Source: a bacterium (GTDB lineage Bacteria; UBP6; UBA1177). Taken from it: a stretch of DNA of 64,000 nt. This document shows, in pieces, positions 29,487 to 38,502 of the stretch. The stretch is from assembly GCA_022703485.1 (NCBI GenBank), contig JAKLDO010000002.1, forward strand, positions 25,553 to 89,552, given 5' to 3'. The notes beneath the pieces were generated by a model. It was not told the DNA's origin and did no database searches. It was given only the letters and a program-made list of their open reading frames with translations. Each line of letters starts with the position of its first letter. Positions within the stretch are counted from its first letter, which is position 1. The position numbers and the translations under genes were made by a program.

Positions 29487-30263
29487 TTAAAGTCCGATCA
29501 CATTACAACCGCATCCACTGTCATTCGAACCGGCAGTATCTACGACAGAGATATCGTCTGTATCGGTTTCGAGATCATTTCCGTAAGCTGAATCTTCATC
29601 TGAATTGCTGTTGTCAGCTGTCTGGGATTCATCAGACGACTGATCTTCGTCACCGGTCTGATCATCATTTACAGCGATTTCGTCAATGACAGTCCCGTCA
29701 TCTGTTGTATCTTCATCAATAAATATTTCATCAATGTCTATGATATCTTCATCGGCTTCACCTTCAAACAGGTCTTCATCAACGGGATCCTCATCCGCAA
29801 CATTTTCGTCAGCCGCATCTTCATCAATAATGTCTTCGTCAACAATATCTTCATCAATAATGTCCTCATCAGTGCAAACACCGAGATCACAAGGCTGAGT
29901 CAAAGCCGGCATCGAAGGAGAATCACAGTACGATTCACTTACAACTTCCGAAGTTTCAACTTTTGTGCAAGTTACGCTTCTTGACTGGAAACCCGGACCG
30001 CACATTTCAGAGCATTCGCCCCACTCTCCCGCCACCCATTCATAAGTGCAAGGAGGACTGCACGGCTGACTAGTCGCAGGTTTGGGTTTCGCATCACAGA
30101 GAGAATCGGGGGCAACATCGCCGGTAACAGGGTTTTTGCAATATACTTTTCTCACCTGAACACCGTCACATACGGCAGAACATTCCTTCCATGGACCCGC
30201 AACCCAGTCTCCATAAACAGAAACAGTAAGAAACAGCACCGATGCAAATACCAGAAACTTCAT
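29487..30263 (-). CDS. Exported protein with two thrombospondin type 1 repeats, acidic repeats and Cys-x-Cys tail
   Basis: A 258-residue protein. After a signal peptide (about 1-18), two TSP1 repeats run from 19 to about 130 (WVAGPWKECSAVCDG and WVAGEWGECSEMCGP, each with six Cys and the W-x-x-x-x-W start that is C-mannosylated in animals). Then come about 110 residues of acidic repeats built on DEDIIDEDIVDED. The end is GCGCNVIGL, resembling GCSCAVVGF in the amidase at 2180. TSP1 domains are uncommon in bacteria and usually mediate adhesion. The tail may be a processing or anchoring signal; that is inference. Confidence 0.85.
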   Translation of the reverse strand: MKFLVFASVLFLTVSVYGDWVAGPWKECSAVCDGVQVRKVYCKNPVTGDVAPDSLCDAKPKPATSQPCSPPCTYEWVAGEWGECSEMCGPGFQSRSVTCTKVETSEVVSESYCDSPSMPALTQPCDLGVCTDEDIIDEDIVDEDIIDEDAADENVADEDPVDEDLFEGEADEDIIDIDEIFIDEDTTDDGTVIDEIAVNDDQTGDEDQSSDESQTADNSNSDEDSAYGNDLETDTDDISVVDTAGSNDSGCGCNVIGL

Positions 30264-30305
30264 TCATATCTCCATAAAACAGGTTGAAAACGGGTCGATT
30301 ATTTT

Positions 30306-30359
30306 TATTTGACCTGAAAAGTCAAATATTCATCATTTTTCCATAATTTGCTGTATAAT
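30306..30359 (+). promoter_or_regulatory. Perfect inverted repeat upstream of a -10-like box
   Basis: TATTTGAC (30306-30313) and GTCAAATA (30321-30328) form a perfect 8-bp inverted repeat with a 7-bp spacer. A TATAAT box follows at 30354-30359, but without a good -35. It sits 145 bp upstream of the dikinase/VTC operon, in the divergent gap with the thrombospondin-repeat gene, and could be an operator for either. Confidence 0.4.
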
Positions 30360-30472
30360 CGACCCTGTACGGAGGTCGCATTTCACAATCAGGAAAATGA
30401 TTTTTTGATAATTAAATATAAATATGGATACTAAATACAGCATTTTATCTTTATCACTTAGTGGAGAAGACC

Positions 30473-31549
30473 ATGAAAAAGATCATTTTTGCTGTCTTTA
30501 GCGTCCTGCTCATGGCGGCATGTTCAAACACGACAAATTCATCCAATGACGGAAACACGCTTCCTGACACTGATGAGATAAATGATGAACAGTCAGATTT
30601 GTCAAATGACGAAGCCGCCGACAACACGCCCGATGAGGACTTGTCCGACGAAGTTTTAACGGAGTCGGATGAGACTGCTGACGAGACTACGGATGAAATA
30701 ACCGATGAAGAAATTCCCGATGATCCCGGTGCAATAGATCGCGGTGAGCCAGTTCACGGAAGAGTCATTCTTCAGAGCTATCCGGAAAGTGATAAAAATT
30801 CAGCATGGATATCTGCGAACTTTTATGACAAACCGATGAGGCTTGACGCTTTCAGTCCTTTCCAGCCTTCGATCCAGAAGCTTGGACTTAAAAAAGGCGC
30901 CTGCTCGATATTTATCGCCGATATCAATGCCGCATGCAACCCGCAGTGCGGAAATGATGAATTCTGCAATGCCGAGTCAAAATGCGAAAAGTTCTCGGTC
31001 TCCCAGTCAGCAGGAAAGATAACCGTATCGGACACCGATGCTGAAGTATCAATGGACTACAGTCCCGATGAATGGTTCCCCGGATATTACCAGACGGAGT
31101 TCCCCGCAGACGGACTTTATTCTCAGGCTGTCATAACCGCAAGTGCCGCAGGTGAAACCCTCCCCGCCTTCACAATGTCGGTCAAAGCTCCAAAATATTC
31201 AGACATCACCGTCGGGGACAACGGGACAGTGAATCTGTATGACGATAAGAACACGGAGATAAAATGGACTCCCGACGGAAATGATAATGCAGAAATGCTT
31301 CTGATCATAAATTTCGGATGGCACGGAGCTCCTCCTGAAGCGACAATAATCTGCTCTGCTAAGGACTCTGCCGGAAAGATCGTGATCGACAAGGATATAT
31401 CTGTACTTGCTCCTCTTGCCGGAGGTCCATCACTTTTTCCGCACGGGTCATATTTATTTAAAATGACATCTGTTAGAAAGGTGATAGATGGAAAGAACAT
31501 CGAGCTGTGGGCGGCGTTCGTCTATGGCGCAAACCCGGTCCACGAGTAG
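30473..31549 (+). CDS. Lipoprotein with acidic linker, paralogue of 31559
   Basis: Start taken at ATG 30473, giving the signal MKKIIFAVFSVLLMAAC. A GTG at 30461 in frame overlaps the ribosome site (GGAGA) and is unlikely. The 358-residue protein has a long Asp/Glu/Thr linker (about 20-85), a motif ACNPQCGNDEFCNAESKC, and a C-terminal beta-rich domain with NFGWHGAPPEA. The following protein has the same architecture. No known family. First gene of the eight-gene operon ending at 39669; likely an outer-membrane or surface lipoprotein. Confidence 0.75.
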   Translation: MKKIIFAVFSVLLMAACSNTTNSSNDGNTLPDTDEINDEQSDLSNDEAADNTPDEDLSDEVLTESDETADETTDEITDEEIPDDPGAIDRGEPVHGRVILQSYPESDKNSAWISANFYDKPMRLDAFSPFQPSIQKLGLKKGACSIFIADINAACNPQCGNDEFCNAESKCEKFSVSQSAGKITVSDTDAEVSMDYSPDEWFPGYYQTEFPADGLYSQAVITASAAGETLPAFTMSVKAPKYSDITVGDNGTVNLYDDKNTEIKWTPDGNDNAEMLLIINFGWHGAPPEATIICSAKDSAGKIVIDKDISVLAPLAGGPSLFPHGSYLFKMTSVRKVIDGKNIELWAAFVYGANPVHE

Positions 31550-31558
31550 GAGGGAGCA

Positions 31559-32578
31559 ATGAAAAACATAATACTGACAGCGGTCTTCGTTTCGATATTC
31601 ATCATATCGTGCGCAAATTCCACTAACAAGGTACAGGGAGGCGACGATCAGGTCCAGCCTGATGAAACAGCTGATGAAACAGCTGACGACATCTCCGACG
31701 ATCTATCCGACGACATCTCCGACGAAATTTTAACTGATCCTGACGAACCGGTGAGCGATGATGACACCTTTATCGGCGGACTTGATCTGGGAGAGCCTGT
31801 CGCAGGACAGATCTCGATACTTGCAAACGGCTATGACGGAGCGGCAAGTTCAGGATATGTCACCGCGGCATTTTATGATTCACCGGTCCATTTCGATGCT
31901 TTCTCGACCTATCCCGACCTTCACTCCGAAAAAGCAAAGACCGGGAAATGCGCGATCTACATAGCTGAGAACGCCGCATGCAACCCGGCATGTGATTTCG
32001 ATGAATACTGCTCAAAGGATTCAAAATGTGTCAAATCTCCTGCGATGGTGGGGGCCGGAGCCATCACGATAAGCGCCAACGGACAGTCATTATTCCTGAG
32101 TTTTGATGAATATTTCGGTTATTTCTCTGAAAACAACATAGCCGGAATGAACAGTGAACCTGACATCACAGTGCAGGTTGACGGCGATATGGTCGAAAAA
32201 TTCACGACTGTGATACCGACTCCGCCTCTGGTGCTTCTCAACATAAGCAATTTTGAGATCGCTCTGCATGATGATGAAGATACCGTGATAACATGGGAGC
32301 AGTCCGGGAACGACGGCGAAATTATATACATCGTTCTGAATTTCGGATGGCACGGAGCTCCTCCTGAAGCTGTGATACTGTGCGCCGCCCCTGATGCCGA
32401 CGGATCTCTGACAATTTCAAAAGAGATATCGAAACTTGCGCCCCTCAACGGAGGAGCCGGACTTGAACCTCACGGATCGTATGCCATGAGAATAAACAGA
32501 TCTGTCGTCAATTCCAATTACGGAAAGATACTGATAAGGTCAGGCTTCAACTTCTATGTGAATGTCAGACATGAATAA
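31559..32578 (+). CDS. Lipoprotein with acidic linker, paralogue of 30473
   Basis: A 339-residue protein with lipobox (IFIISC) and acidic linker of ADDISDDLSDD repeats (about 38-75). Shared with the upstream paralogue are LGEPVAGQ, AFYDSPVHFDAFS, ACNPACDFDEYCSKDSKC, NFGWHGAPPEAVILCAA and a PHGSY segment. AGGAGGG precedes the ATG. Its last 8 bases overlap the next gene, so translation is coupled. The tandem duplicates probably form homologous subunits of one surface complex (inference). Confidence 0.75.
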   Translation: MKNIILTAVFVSIFIISCANSTNKVQGGDDQVQPDETADETADDISDDLSDDISDEILTDPDEPVSDDDTFIGGLDLGEPVAGQISILANGYDGAASSGYVTAAFYDSPVHFDAFSTYPDLHSEKAKTGKCAIYIAENAACNPACDFDEYCSKDSKCVKSPAMVGAGAITISANGQSLFLSFDEYFGYFSENNIAGMNSEPDITVQVDGDMVEKFTTVIPTPPLVLLNISNFEIALHDDEDTVITWEQSGNDGEIIYIVLNFGWHGAPPEAVILCAAPDADGSLTISKEISKLAPLNGGAGLEPHGSYAMRINRSVVNSNYGKILIRSGFNFYVNVRHE

Positions 32579-34505
32579 GATATACTTTTTTATACTTGTG
32601 ATCGTCGTTCTTTCCTGTTCAAATGACAGAAAAGATGCGGACTTCACCTGTCTGTGGCTTGAAGATTCAAGACCTGAGGAGCTTGCGCAGCTCGGATGTC
32701 CTGACGATCACGCTGCACTTGCAGGAGATCCTCCCTCTTCCGCACTTCCAGCCAACAAAAGCACTTTGTTCTTAATTGAGAGGAACAAGGAAAATAAGAT
32801 CCATTTCTTCGACTCTCAGAAATGGCGTCATTTCTCTTTTGCGACTGAAAAGCTTGAAGGTTATCCCGACCTTTCGGCATTCAATTCAGAAATGTACTAC
32901 AGCCAGAAAAGAAGGCTTTATCTGGGCACCGTGACCCGCTTCCTCTCTTCTGAGATCTATGCTCTTGAGATAGCGCCTATTGATAAAGCGAGCCCTGAAA
33001 TGATCGAAGAGACATATAACCTTGTGAAAAAAGCGATCAAATGGAACGCCGATCTCCGTTACCACCCGACCTCGAACGCTCTTGAAATGGAGTCACGGCT
33101 TCCAAAGAATGTGCCGATCGTATATACGAAAGAACTTTATGACGGGGCTGAGTTCCAGGGGCTGAATCTGGGAAGAACGATAGGAAAGATCGTTTTCATA
33201 GACCTTGAAAACCTCGACAGCACCTATATTTCAAGGACAGATATCGTTGTTCTTGATAGAGTTCCCAACGACATTTCAGCCTGTGCCGGAATAATAACGG
33301 CCGAATTTCAGACTCCCCTTTCACATGTAAATCTGCTCAGCATCAACCGCGGAACTCCCAACATGGCCTACACAAAAGCTCTTGAGGATGAGTCCATAAA
33401 AACGCTTGAGGGGAAATGGGCCGAACTTACCGTAAATGCAGACGGGTTCACGATAAAGGCATCCACAAAAGAGGAAGGTGAAACTTTCTGGGAATCGCTC
33501 AGACCGCCTGAAGTGCAGAGACCTGAAATAGATCTGACGGTCAAAGAGATAATAAATGTTGATGATATCGGCATTGATTCAATACCTTATGCAGGCGGCA
33601 AGGCGGCTCATTATGCAGAGCTTAGAAAGCTGAAAGATACTATTCCTGTCGAAAAGGCCTTTGTTGTGCCTATATCTTTCTATGATGATTTCATAAGAAG
33701 TAACGGAATAGATGCTAAGATCTCGGCAATGCTCAAGGATGAAAAGTTCCAGAATGACGGTCTTTACAGGAAAGCGGCACTTGCAGAGCTTCGTGATCTG
33801 ATAAAAAATTCCGCTCTTGATGCAGCTGCTGAAAAAAAGATCGCTGATGTCATTGCGGCGGAATATGCTGCCGACCAGCCTGTGCGGTTCCGTTCAAGTT
33901 CAAATGCCGAGGACCTTGAATCGTTCAACGGTGCAGGACTTTACGAATCGAAAAGCTATAAGCCCGGAGATCCTCAGAAAACGATAGCCAATACCGTGAA
34001 AGAGGTCTGGGCAAGCCTATGGTCGCAAGCCGCATTTGAAGAAAGGGAATGGGCGAAAGTCGATCATTCGTATTGCGGAATGGCTTTACTTTTCCACAGA
34101 AGCTATCCCGATGAAGTAGAAAAGGCGAACGGTGTCGCGATAACTGCAAATCCTTTCGATCCTCCGCCCGGAGGACAGGCTGCTTATTATGTGAATGTCC
34201 AGAAAGGCGCGATCTCTGTAGCAAACCCTGAACCCGGCATTACACCTGATTCGTTCCTTTACTACAAACCGCCTGCAGGTCAGGGTGAGATGACATATCT
34301 TTCCTTTTCGAGCGAAACAGGCGGCGCAACTGTGATGGAATTCGATGAGATAGTGACGCTCGTCAAAGCGCTTTACACGCTTCACAACCATTTCCATAAA
34401 ATATACAGAAGTGAACCTTTCGGAATGGATGTGGAATTTAAACTTATCGATGATGACAGGAAGCTCGTCATAAAGCAGGCGAGACCTTATCCTTTCAAGA
34501 ATTAA
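32571..34505 (+). CDS. Lipoprotein with phosphohistidine and PPDK-type ATP-binding domains in glucan-water-dikinase order
   Basis: A 644-residue protein. ATG 32571 is preferred to ATG 32562 because it gives a compact lipobox signal (FFILVIVVLSC). After about 180 residues of unknown fold comes a PEP-utilising swivel domain with the phospho-acceptor candidate His252 in TPLSHVNLLS. A PPDK N-terminal ATP-grasp domain follows: AGGKAAHYAEL, VRFRSSSNAEDLESFNGAG (about 440), VWASLWSQAAF, and the closing QARPY (about 635). In PEP synthase and PPDK the ATP domain precedes the His domain. Here the order is reversed, as in plant glucan, water dikinases. Such enzymes transfer the beta-phosphate of ATP through His. 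A lipoprotein signal on it is odd, since ATP is scarce outside the cytoplasm. Acceptor unknown. Confidence 0.85.
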   Translation: MNKIYFFILVIVVLSCSNDRKDADFTCLWLEDSRPEELAQLGCPDDHAALAGDPPSSALPANKSTLFLIERNKENKIHFFDSQKWRHFSFATEKLEGYPDLSAFNSEMYYSQKRRLYLGTVTRFLSSEIYALEIAPIDKASPEMIEETYNLVKKAIKWNADLRYHPTSNALEMESRLPKNVPIVYTKELYDGAEFQGLNLGRTIGKIVFIDLENLDSTYISRTDIVVLDRVPNDISACAGIITAEFQTPLSHVNLLSINRGTPNMAYTKALEDESIKTLEGKWAELTVNADGFTIKASTKEEGETFWESLRPPEVQRPEIDLTVKEIINVDDIGIDSIPYAGGKAAHYAELRKLKDTIPVEKAFVVPISFYDDFIRSNGIDAKISAMLKDEKFQNDGLYRKAALAELRDLIKNSALDAAAEKKIADVIAAEYAADQPVRFRSSSNAEDLESFNGAGLYESKSYKPGDPQKTIANTVKEVWASLWSQAAFEEREWAKVDHSYCGMALLFHRSYPDEVEKANGVAITANPFDPPPGGQAAYYVNVQKGAISVANPEPGITPDSFLYYKPPAGQGEMTYLSFSSETGGATVMEFDEIVTLVKALYTLHNHFHKIYRSEPFGMDVEFKLIDDDRKLVIKQARPYPFKN

Positions 34506-34526
34506 CAACTGTAATAAAGGTTTAAG

Positions 34527-36452
34527 ATGAACAACAGGATCCAGGGTGCAGGACTTATCTTCACCGCTTTGGCGGTACTTATCGCAGTTCTCATTGTGAT
34601 CGGGATGTATTCAAGTTCAGATGCCACGCAGTTCCAGGGTATCGCAGATTCCACTGAGACCGTGATAAATTCCGAAAGTTCGGTCGAGATACAGAAGATA
34701 CTTGTCATGGAAGGGCAGAAAGTGAATGCGGGTGAAAAGCTCGCCGAGCTTACGAACCCTGAACTTTCGCTCAGGATATCGGACATAAACAATCAGCTTC
34801 TTCAGCTCGTTTCTGAGAAAGGGATGGGAAAGGCTGAGATAAGATCCAAACTGATACAGGTCAGAGCGGCACAGCAGGCGGCGGTCAACGATCTCAATTC
34901 ACAGATAAGGTCGCTTGAGAACCAGCTGAAGATAAACATGGAGCTTTCAAGCGGTCTGAAAAGCATAGAGATCAATAAAAATCAGGGCGACCTCAAAAAC
35001 CCGATAAGGCTTCAGATAGAGTCGCTGAAACAGGAGATCGAGGATAGAAAAAAGGAATTCGGGGCTTCAGCGCAGATGTACCTCGATATGCTTGCAAACT
35101 CGGACGCACCGGTAAAGATCCAGATGGAAAGGCTTAAAGAAGAGCTTGAAATGCTCACCGAGAAAAGTCAGAACCTCGCAGTTTTCGCACCTTTTGAAGG
35201 CATAATCGGCAGTGTATTTTTCAAAGGAGGAGAAAAGATAGCTCCGTTCACTCCGATACTTTCGATAAATAAAAAAGAGCCTTCCATCGTCAAAGGCTAC
35301 ATTCACGAATCGCTTTATTCCAAAATAGCGGCAGGCGACCCTGTGACGGTCATTTCAATAGACGGTAAAAAGAAGGTTAAGGGTGAAGTTGCAGGACTTG
35401 GCAACAGGATCGTCCCCTACCCTGTGAGACTTCTCAAGATCGCTACATTTCAGCTCTGGGGCCGCGAGATAACTGTAAAGATCCCTGAATCGAACGGACT
35501 GATCCTCGGCGAAAAAGTGACAATAGTATTTGAAGAGAACCCTGTAGGCGGAATATTCTCAAAGCTTCTCTCTTTACTTGCTCCTGACAAACTTAGTGCA
35601 AAGGAAAAGACCGGCACTGACACAGTTGAAATAAAATGGGACGGATCTGTAAAAATAGAGGCTTCAGGCGCAGTCTATCTTGAAAAAGAGAACCTTTTTG
35701 CGATCGTATCGGATGAAACGGAAAAGAAAAGCCCTGTCATCTATCTCACAGCTTTGGACGGAACCGTTAAAAAGGCCGCAGTAATTTCAGGTCTTGATAA
35801 GATCGATGATGTGGAATCTATCTGCAAAGCGGGAGATGACGAGTTCATCGTTGCATCATCGCTAAGCCGCAATAAAAAGGGAAAGCTCAGGGAAAACCGC
35901 CAAACGGCGGCGATGATAAAAATGGAGAACGGCGAGTTTAGACTGACAGCAAGGGCGGATCTTTACGCCATGCTTGAAAAATTCGCCGCATCAGCTGATA
36001 GCGGACTTGCATCATTTATCAAAAAAGGGATGTCAGAAGGGACCCTTGATATCGAAGGGATATCTGCTGAAGGTAACGACCTTCTTATCTCTTTCAAAGA
36101 TCCGCTTTTCAATGACAGGCCTCTCATAATGAAAATAAGCGGTTTTCGCGCAATGTTCGATTCACAGAAAATCGATCCTGCAGTTGCGTCCCACTTCACA
36201 GTAGAAGGAATTCCCGCAAATGAAAGGATCTCCGACATACTGCACAGAGAAGGCGTCATCCATTTCACAGCTTCATGCAGTTCAGGCAAATGCGGAGGAT
36301 TTTACAGATATGAAAAAGGAAAAGCCGTACTTATAAAGCACTTTGACGGCCTGAAACCTGAAGGTATGGCTTTTAACGCTTCCGGTTCTTTTTTCATATT
36401 CTTTGATGAAGGCGGCAAAGGAAATTCAAGGTTCACGGAGATAAAAAAATGA
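34527..36452 (+). CDS. HlyD-like membrane fusion protein with extra C-terminal domain
   Basis: A 641-residue protein with an N-terminal membrane helix (about 8-27, TALAVLIAVLIVIGMY). A lipoyl-like half-motif (ILVMEGQKVNAGEKLAEL, about 55-72), a coiled-coil hairpin (about 78-215) and the second lipoyl half (APFEGIIGSVFFKGGEKI) followed by a beta-barrel region (to about 330) complete the adaptor of a tripartite exporter. From about 365 to 641 there is an additional beta-rich domain (ESICKAGDDEFIVASS, EGISAEGNDLLISF, EGMAFNASGSFFIFFDEG) that looks like a propeller and is absent from standard HlyD/AcrA proteins. Overlaps the TolC-like gene by 4 bp. No inner-membrane pump is encoded next to it. 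Confidence 0.8.
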   Translation: MNNRIQGAGLIFTALAVLIAVLIVIGMYSSSDATQFQGIADSTETVINSESSVEIQKILVMEGQKVNAGEKLAELTNPELSLRISDINNQLLQLVSEKGMGKAEIRSKLIQVRAAQQAAVNDLNSQIRSLENQLKINMELSSGLKSIEINKNQGDLKNPIRLQIESLKQEIEDRKKEFGASAQMYLDMLANSDAPVKIQMERLKEELEMLTEKSQNLAVFAPFEGIIGSVFFKGGEKIAPFTPILSINKKEPSIVKGYIHESLYSKIAAGDPVTVISIDGKKKVKGEVAGLGNRIVPYPVRLLKIATFQLWGREITVKIPESNGLILGEKVTIVFEENPVGGIFSKLLSLLAPDKLSAKEKTGTDTVEIKWDGSVKIEASGAVYLEKENLFAIVSDETEKKSPVIYLTALDGTVKKAAVISGLDKIDDVESICKAGDDEFIVASSLSRNKKGKLRENRQTAAMIKMENGEFRLTARADLYAMLEKFAASADSGLASFIKKGMSEGTLDIEGISAEGNDLLISFKDPLFNDRPLIMKISGFRAMFDSQKIDPAVASHFTVEGIPANERISDILHREGVIHFTASCSSGKCGGFYRYEKGKAVLIKHFDGLKPEGMAFNASGSFFIFFDEGGKGNSRFTEIKK

Positions 36453-37690
36453 TAAAAAGGACCCTTTTCATCGCACTCTGCACATTTCTCTGGACCGTTC
36501 TTTGCGGAAAAGACCTGACGATCGCAGAATACATAAAAAAGACGGGCGATGATCCGAGACTGAAAGGCAAGTTAGAGATGAGCGGCACTTTCGGCGGATC
36601 CAAGAACACTCCTCTTCTGAAGGGTGTAGAGTTCAGGACAGAAACGAAGAACTTTGACATAATGCAGCAGAAATACGCATTCAGGTTCTATTTCAAGGGA
36701 CTGGGCGAGACAAAGTCATCCAATGCAGTGCTTCAGAACTACAAAGACCTTTATGCGGCAGAATACAAGATAGATATGATAGACATTCTGCTTGAACGAT
36801 ATACTTTGGTCCTTGAAAACATCGAGATAAAGAAGAACATCGAACTTCTTGATTCACTTACCGCGGTGCTTGAGGACAAAGTGGCCGTGCTTCGCAAAAT
36901 GAGCTCCATTTCGCAGGACACCAGTCTTACGGAGATCGTGGATGCCGAAGAGAAGATAACAGACATCGAGCTTGAGAAGATAGAGCTTGAGAACAGGGCC
37001 AACTCAATTGAACTGATGGTCATGGAGCAGACCGGCGGCGACTCCAAGCCCGCATTTCATAACGAAAAGCTGATAACCATTGATGATATTGAGAAAAAGA
37101 TACTTGTCATGGAAAAGGCGGAACATGAGCCTGATGTCCTTGTTGAGTACAGGAAACAGAGAGTGGAGCTCGCTGAGAGCGAACTGCAGATGGAAAAGGC
37201 GAAGACCTATGACTTTTTCAATTACTTCTCCCTTGACTATGACACTGATGAATGGGAAACCCCGAGGAATTCGTTCTCTATCGGTCTTGCAGTGAACATT
37301 CCGGGGATCAAGAACGATCAGGTGGACATTTCAAGGAAAAAAGCCGATCTTATCGAAGAGAAGATGAAATGCGAAACAGAGAGCAGTGAAAATGAAAAGA
37401 GCATAAAGAACAACATCCGCTCGATAAAAAGGCAGATAAAACAGTACCGTGTCCTTCTTGAGAAGAACCGTGACAGCGAAGCATCGACCTCACTTGCAAA
37501 ATATTCCGCGATGGAAGGAGCCGACCCGCTTACAATACTTAAGATCAAGGAGAGGATCATAAAGAACGAAATGAAGATGCAGTCGATACTTTTCAGGATC
37601 TACATAAGATACATCACTCTGCTGAATCTGACAGGCGTTATTCCTGAAAACCCTGATGAGAACCATCTTCTGGGGAGTTCTGCCAAATGA
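36449..37690 (+). CDS. TolC-like outer-membrane efflux protein
   Basis: A 413-residue protein with signal peptide (FIALCTFLWTVLC) and two long helical stretches (about 85-225 and 275-345). A segment resembling the TolC repeat boundary lies between them (NSFSIGLAVNIPGIKNDQVDISRKKADL, about 268-295). Overall layout fits an outer-membrane efflux protein (OEP family), though sequence conservation is low and part of the first strand region is atypical. Together with the HlyD-like protein it could form an envelope-spanning conduit. ATGA overlaps at both ends of the gene. Confidence 0.7.
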   Translation: MIKRTLFIALCTFLWTVLCGKDLTIAEYIKKTGDDPRLKGKLEMSGTFGGSKNTPLLKGVEFRTETKNFDIMQQKYAFRFYFKGLGETKSSNAVLQNYKDLYAAEYKIDMIDILLERYTLVLENIEIKKNIELLDSLTAVLEDKVAVLRKMSSISQDTSLTEIVDAEEKITDIELEKIELENRANSIELMVMEQTGGDSKPAFHNEKLITIDDIEKKILVMEKAEHEPDVLVEYRKQRVELAESELQMEKAKTYDFFNYFSLDYDTDEWETPRNSFSIGLAVNIPGIKNDQVDISRKKADLIEEKMKCETESSENEKSIKNNIRSIKRQIKQYRVLLEKNRDSEASTSLAKYSAMEGADPLTILKIKERIIKNEMKMQSILFRIYIRYITLLNLTGVIPENPDENHLLGSSAK

Positions 37691-38493
37691 CAAAGACGGT
37701 TCAGGTTGAAATACCGCAGGTCCTCGAAAGGTATGAACTGAAATATCATATCCCTTTCGAGCTTGTCGAGCCGATATCGCAATTTGTGAAGCCTTACTGT
37801 TCTCTTGATGAGTACTCGGAAAGAGAGACTAACGGTTTCTACATGATAAACAACCTTTATCTCGATTCACCTTTCTACACTTTCCTCAACAACAGGCTTG
37901 AAGGGGCTGAAAAAAGGTTTAACATGCGGATAAGGAGTTACGGAGCAGACCCTGTTCCGCCCTACTTTTTTGAAATAAAGTACAAGACCGGCGACATTAT
38001 CAGGAAATTCAGGGTTAAATGCAAAAAAGGTGATGCGCAGGAGATGCTCAACTGTCCTGATGTTGTAGAAAAGTACGGTCTTAAAGAGAAAGAGGCCCGC
38101 AACATGGAGCTTTTCCAGAGACTTGCGATACAGTACGGCATTGAACCGAAAGTGTTCACGCAGTACATCAGAAAAGCATGGATCAGCGATATCGACGACT
38201 ATGCAAGGGTCACTTTCGATGTTGATATGAAATGCATGGAAGCGGAAGGTTTCACATTTAAACCCGATCCTTTAAAAATGGAGCCTTACGACAATGAGAC
38301 CATTTTCCAGCCGGGGTGCAATACCATACTTGAACTTAAATGCTATACTTCGAGCGTTCCGCTGTGGATGCTCGATCTTATAAGGGAATTCGATCTCAGG
38401 CGGAGCAGTTTTTCAAAGTATTCGAACGGAGCGCTGAAGGTGCTCAGATGGCAGAGGTCATATTTAAAAGGTACAGATCAATCAGACCGTTAG
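37687..38493 (+). CDS. VTC-domain polyphosphate polymerase
   Basis: A 268-residue soluble VTC domain, related to the yeast Vtc4 catalytic domain that builds polyphosphate from ATP in a triphosphate-tunnel fold. Conserved features are visible: ERYELKYHI (basic N-terminal strand), the NMRIRSYG R-x-R pair (about 80), FFEIKYK, IRKFRVKC, FDVDMKC, and the closing ILELKC Glu/Lys. The tunnel basic residues therefore look intact. Bacterial VTC proteins usually neighbour DUF4956 membrane proteins and CotH kinases; DUF4956 is next here, but no CotH is present in the window. Translationally coupled to the TolC-like gene. Confidence 0.88.
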   Translation: MTKTVQVEIPQVLERYELKYHIPFELVEPISQFVKPYCSLDEYSERETNGFYMINNLYLDSPFYTFLNNRLEGAEKRFNMRIRSYGADPVPPYFFEIKYKTGDIIRKFRVKCKKGDAQEMLNCPDVVEKYGLKEKEARNMELFQRLAIQYGIEPKVFTQYIRKAWISDIDDYARVTFDVDMKCMEAEGFTFKPDPLKMEPYDNETIFQPGCNTILELKCYTSSVPLWMLDLIREFDLRRSSFSKYSNGALKVLRWQRSYLKGTDQSDR

Positions 38494-38502
38494 GGGGAAT
38501 AT

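Noticed and set aside
29686..29898. Ser-rich open frame on the forward strand
   Set aside because: It is the antisense of the acidic Asp/Glu repeat tract of the thrombospondin-repeat protein; GAT/GAA codons read as Ser-rich on the other strand. Similar shadows lie at 3619-3807 and 56272-56690.
36751..37047. Ser-rich frame antisense to the TolC-like gene
   Set aside because: Composition is explained by the Glu/Ile-rich helices on the coding strand.
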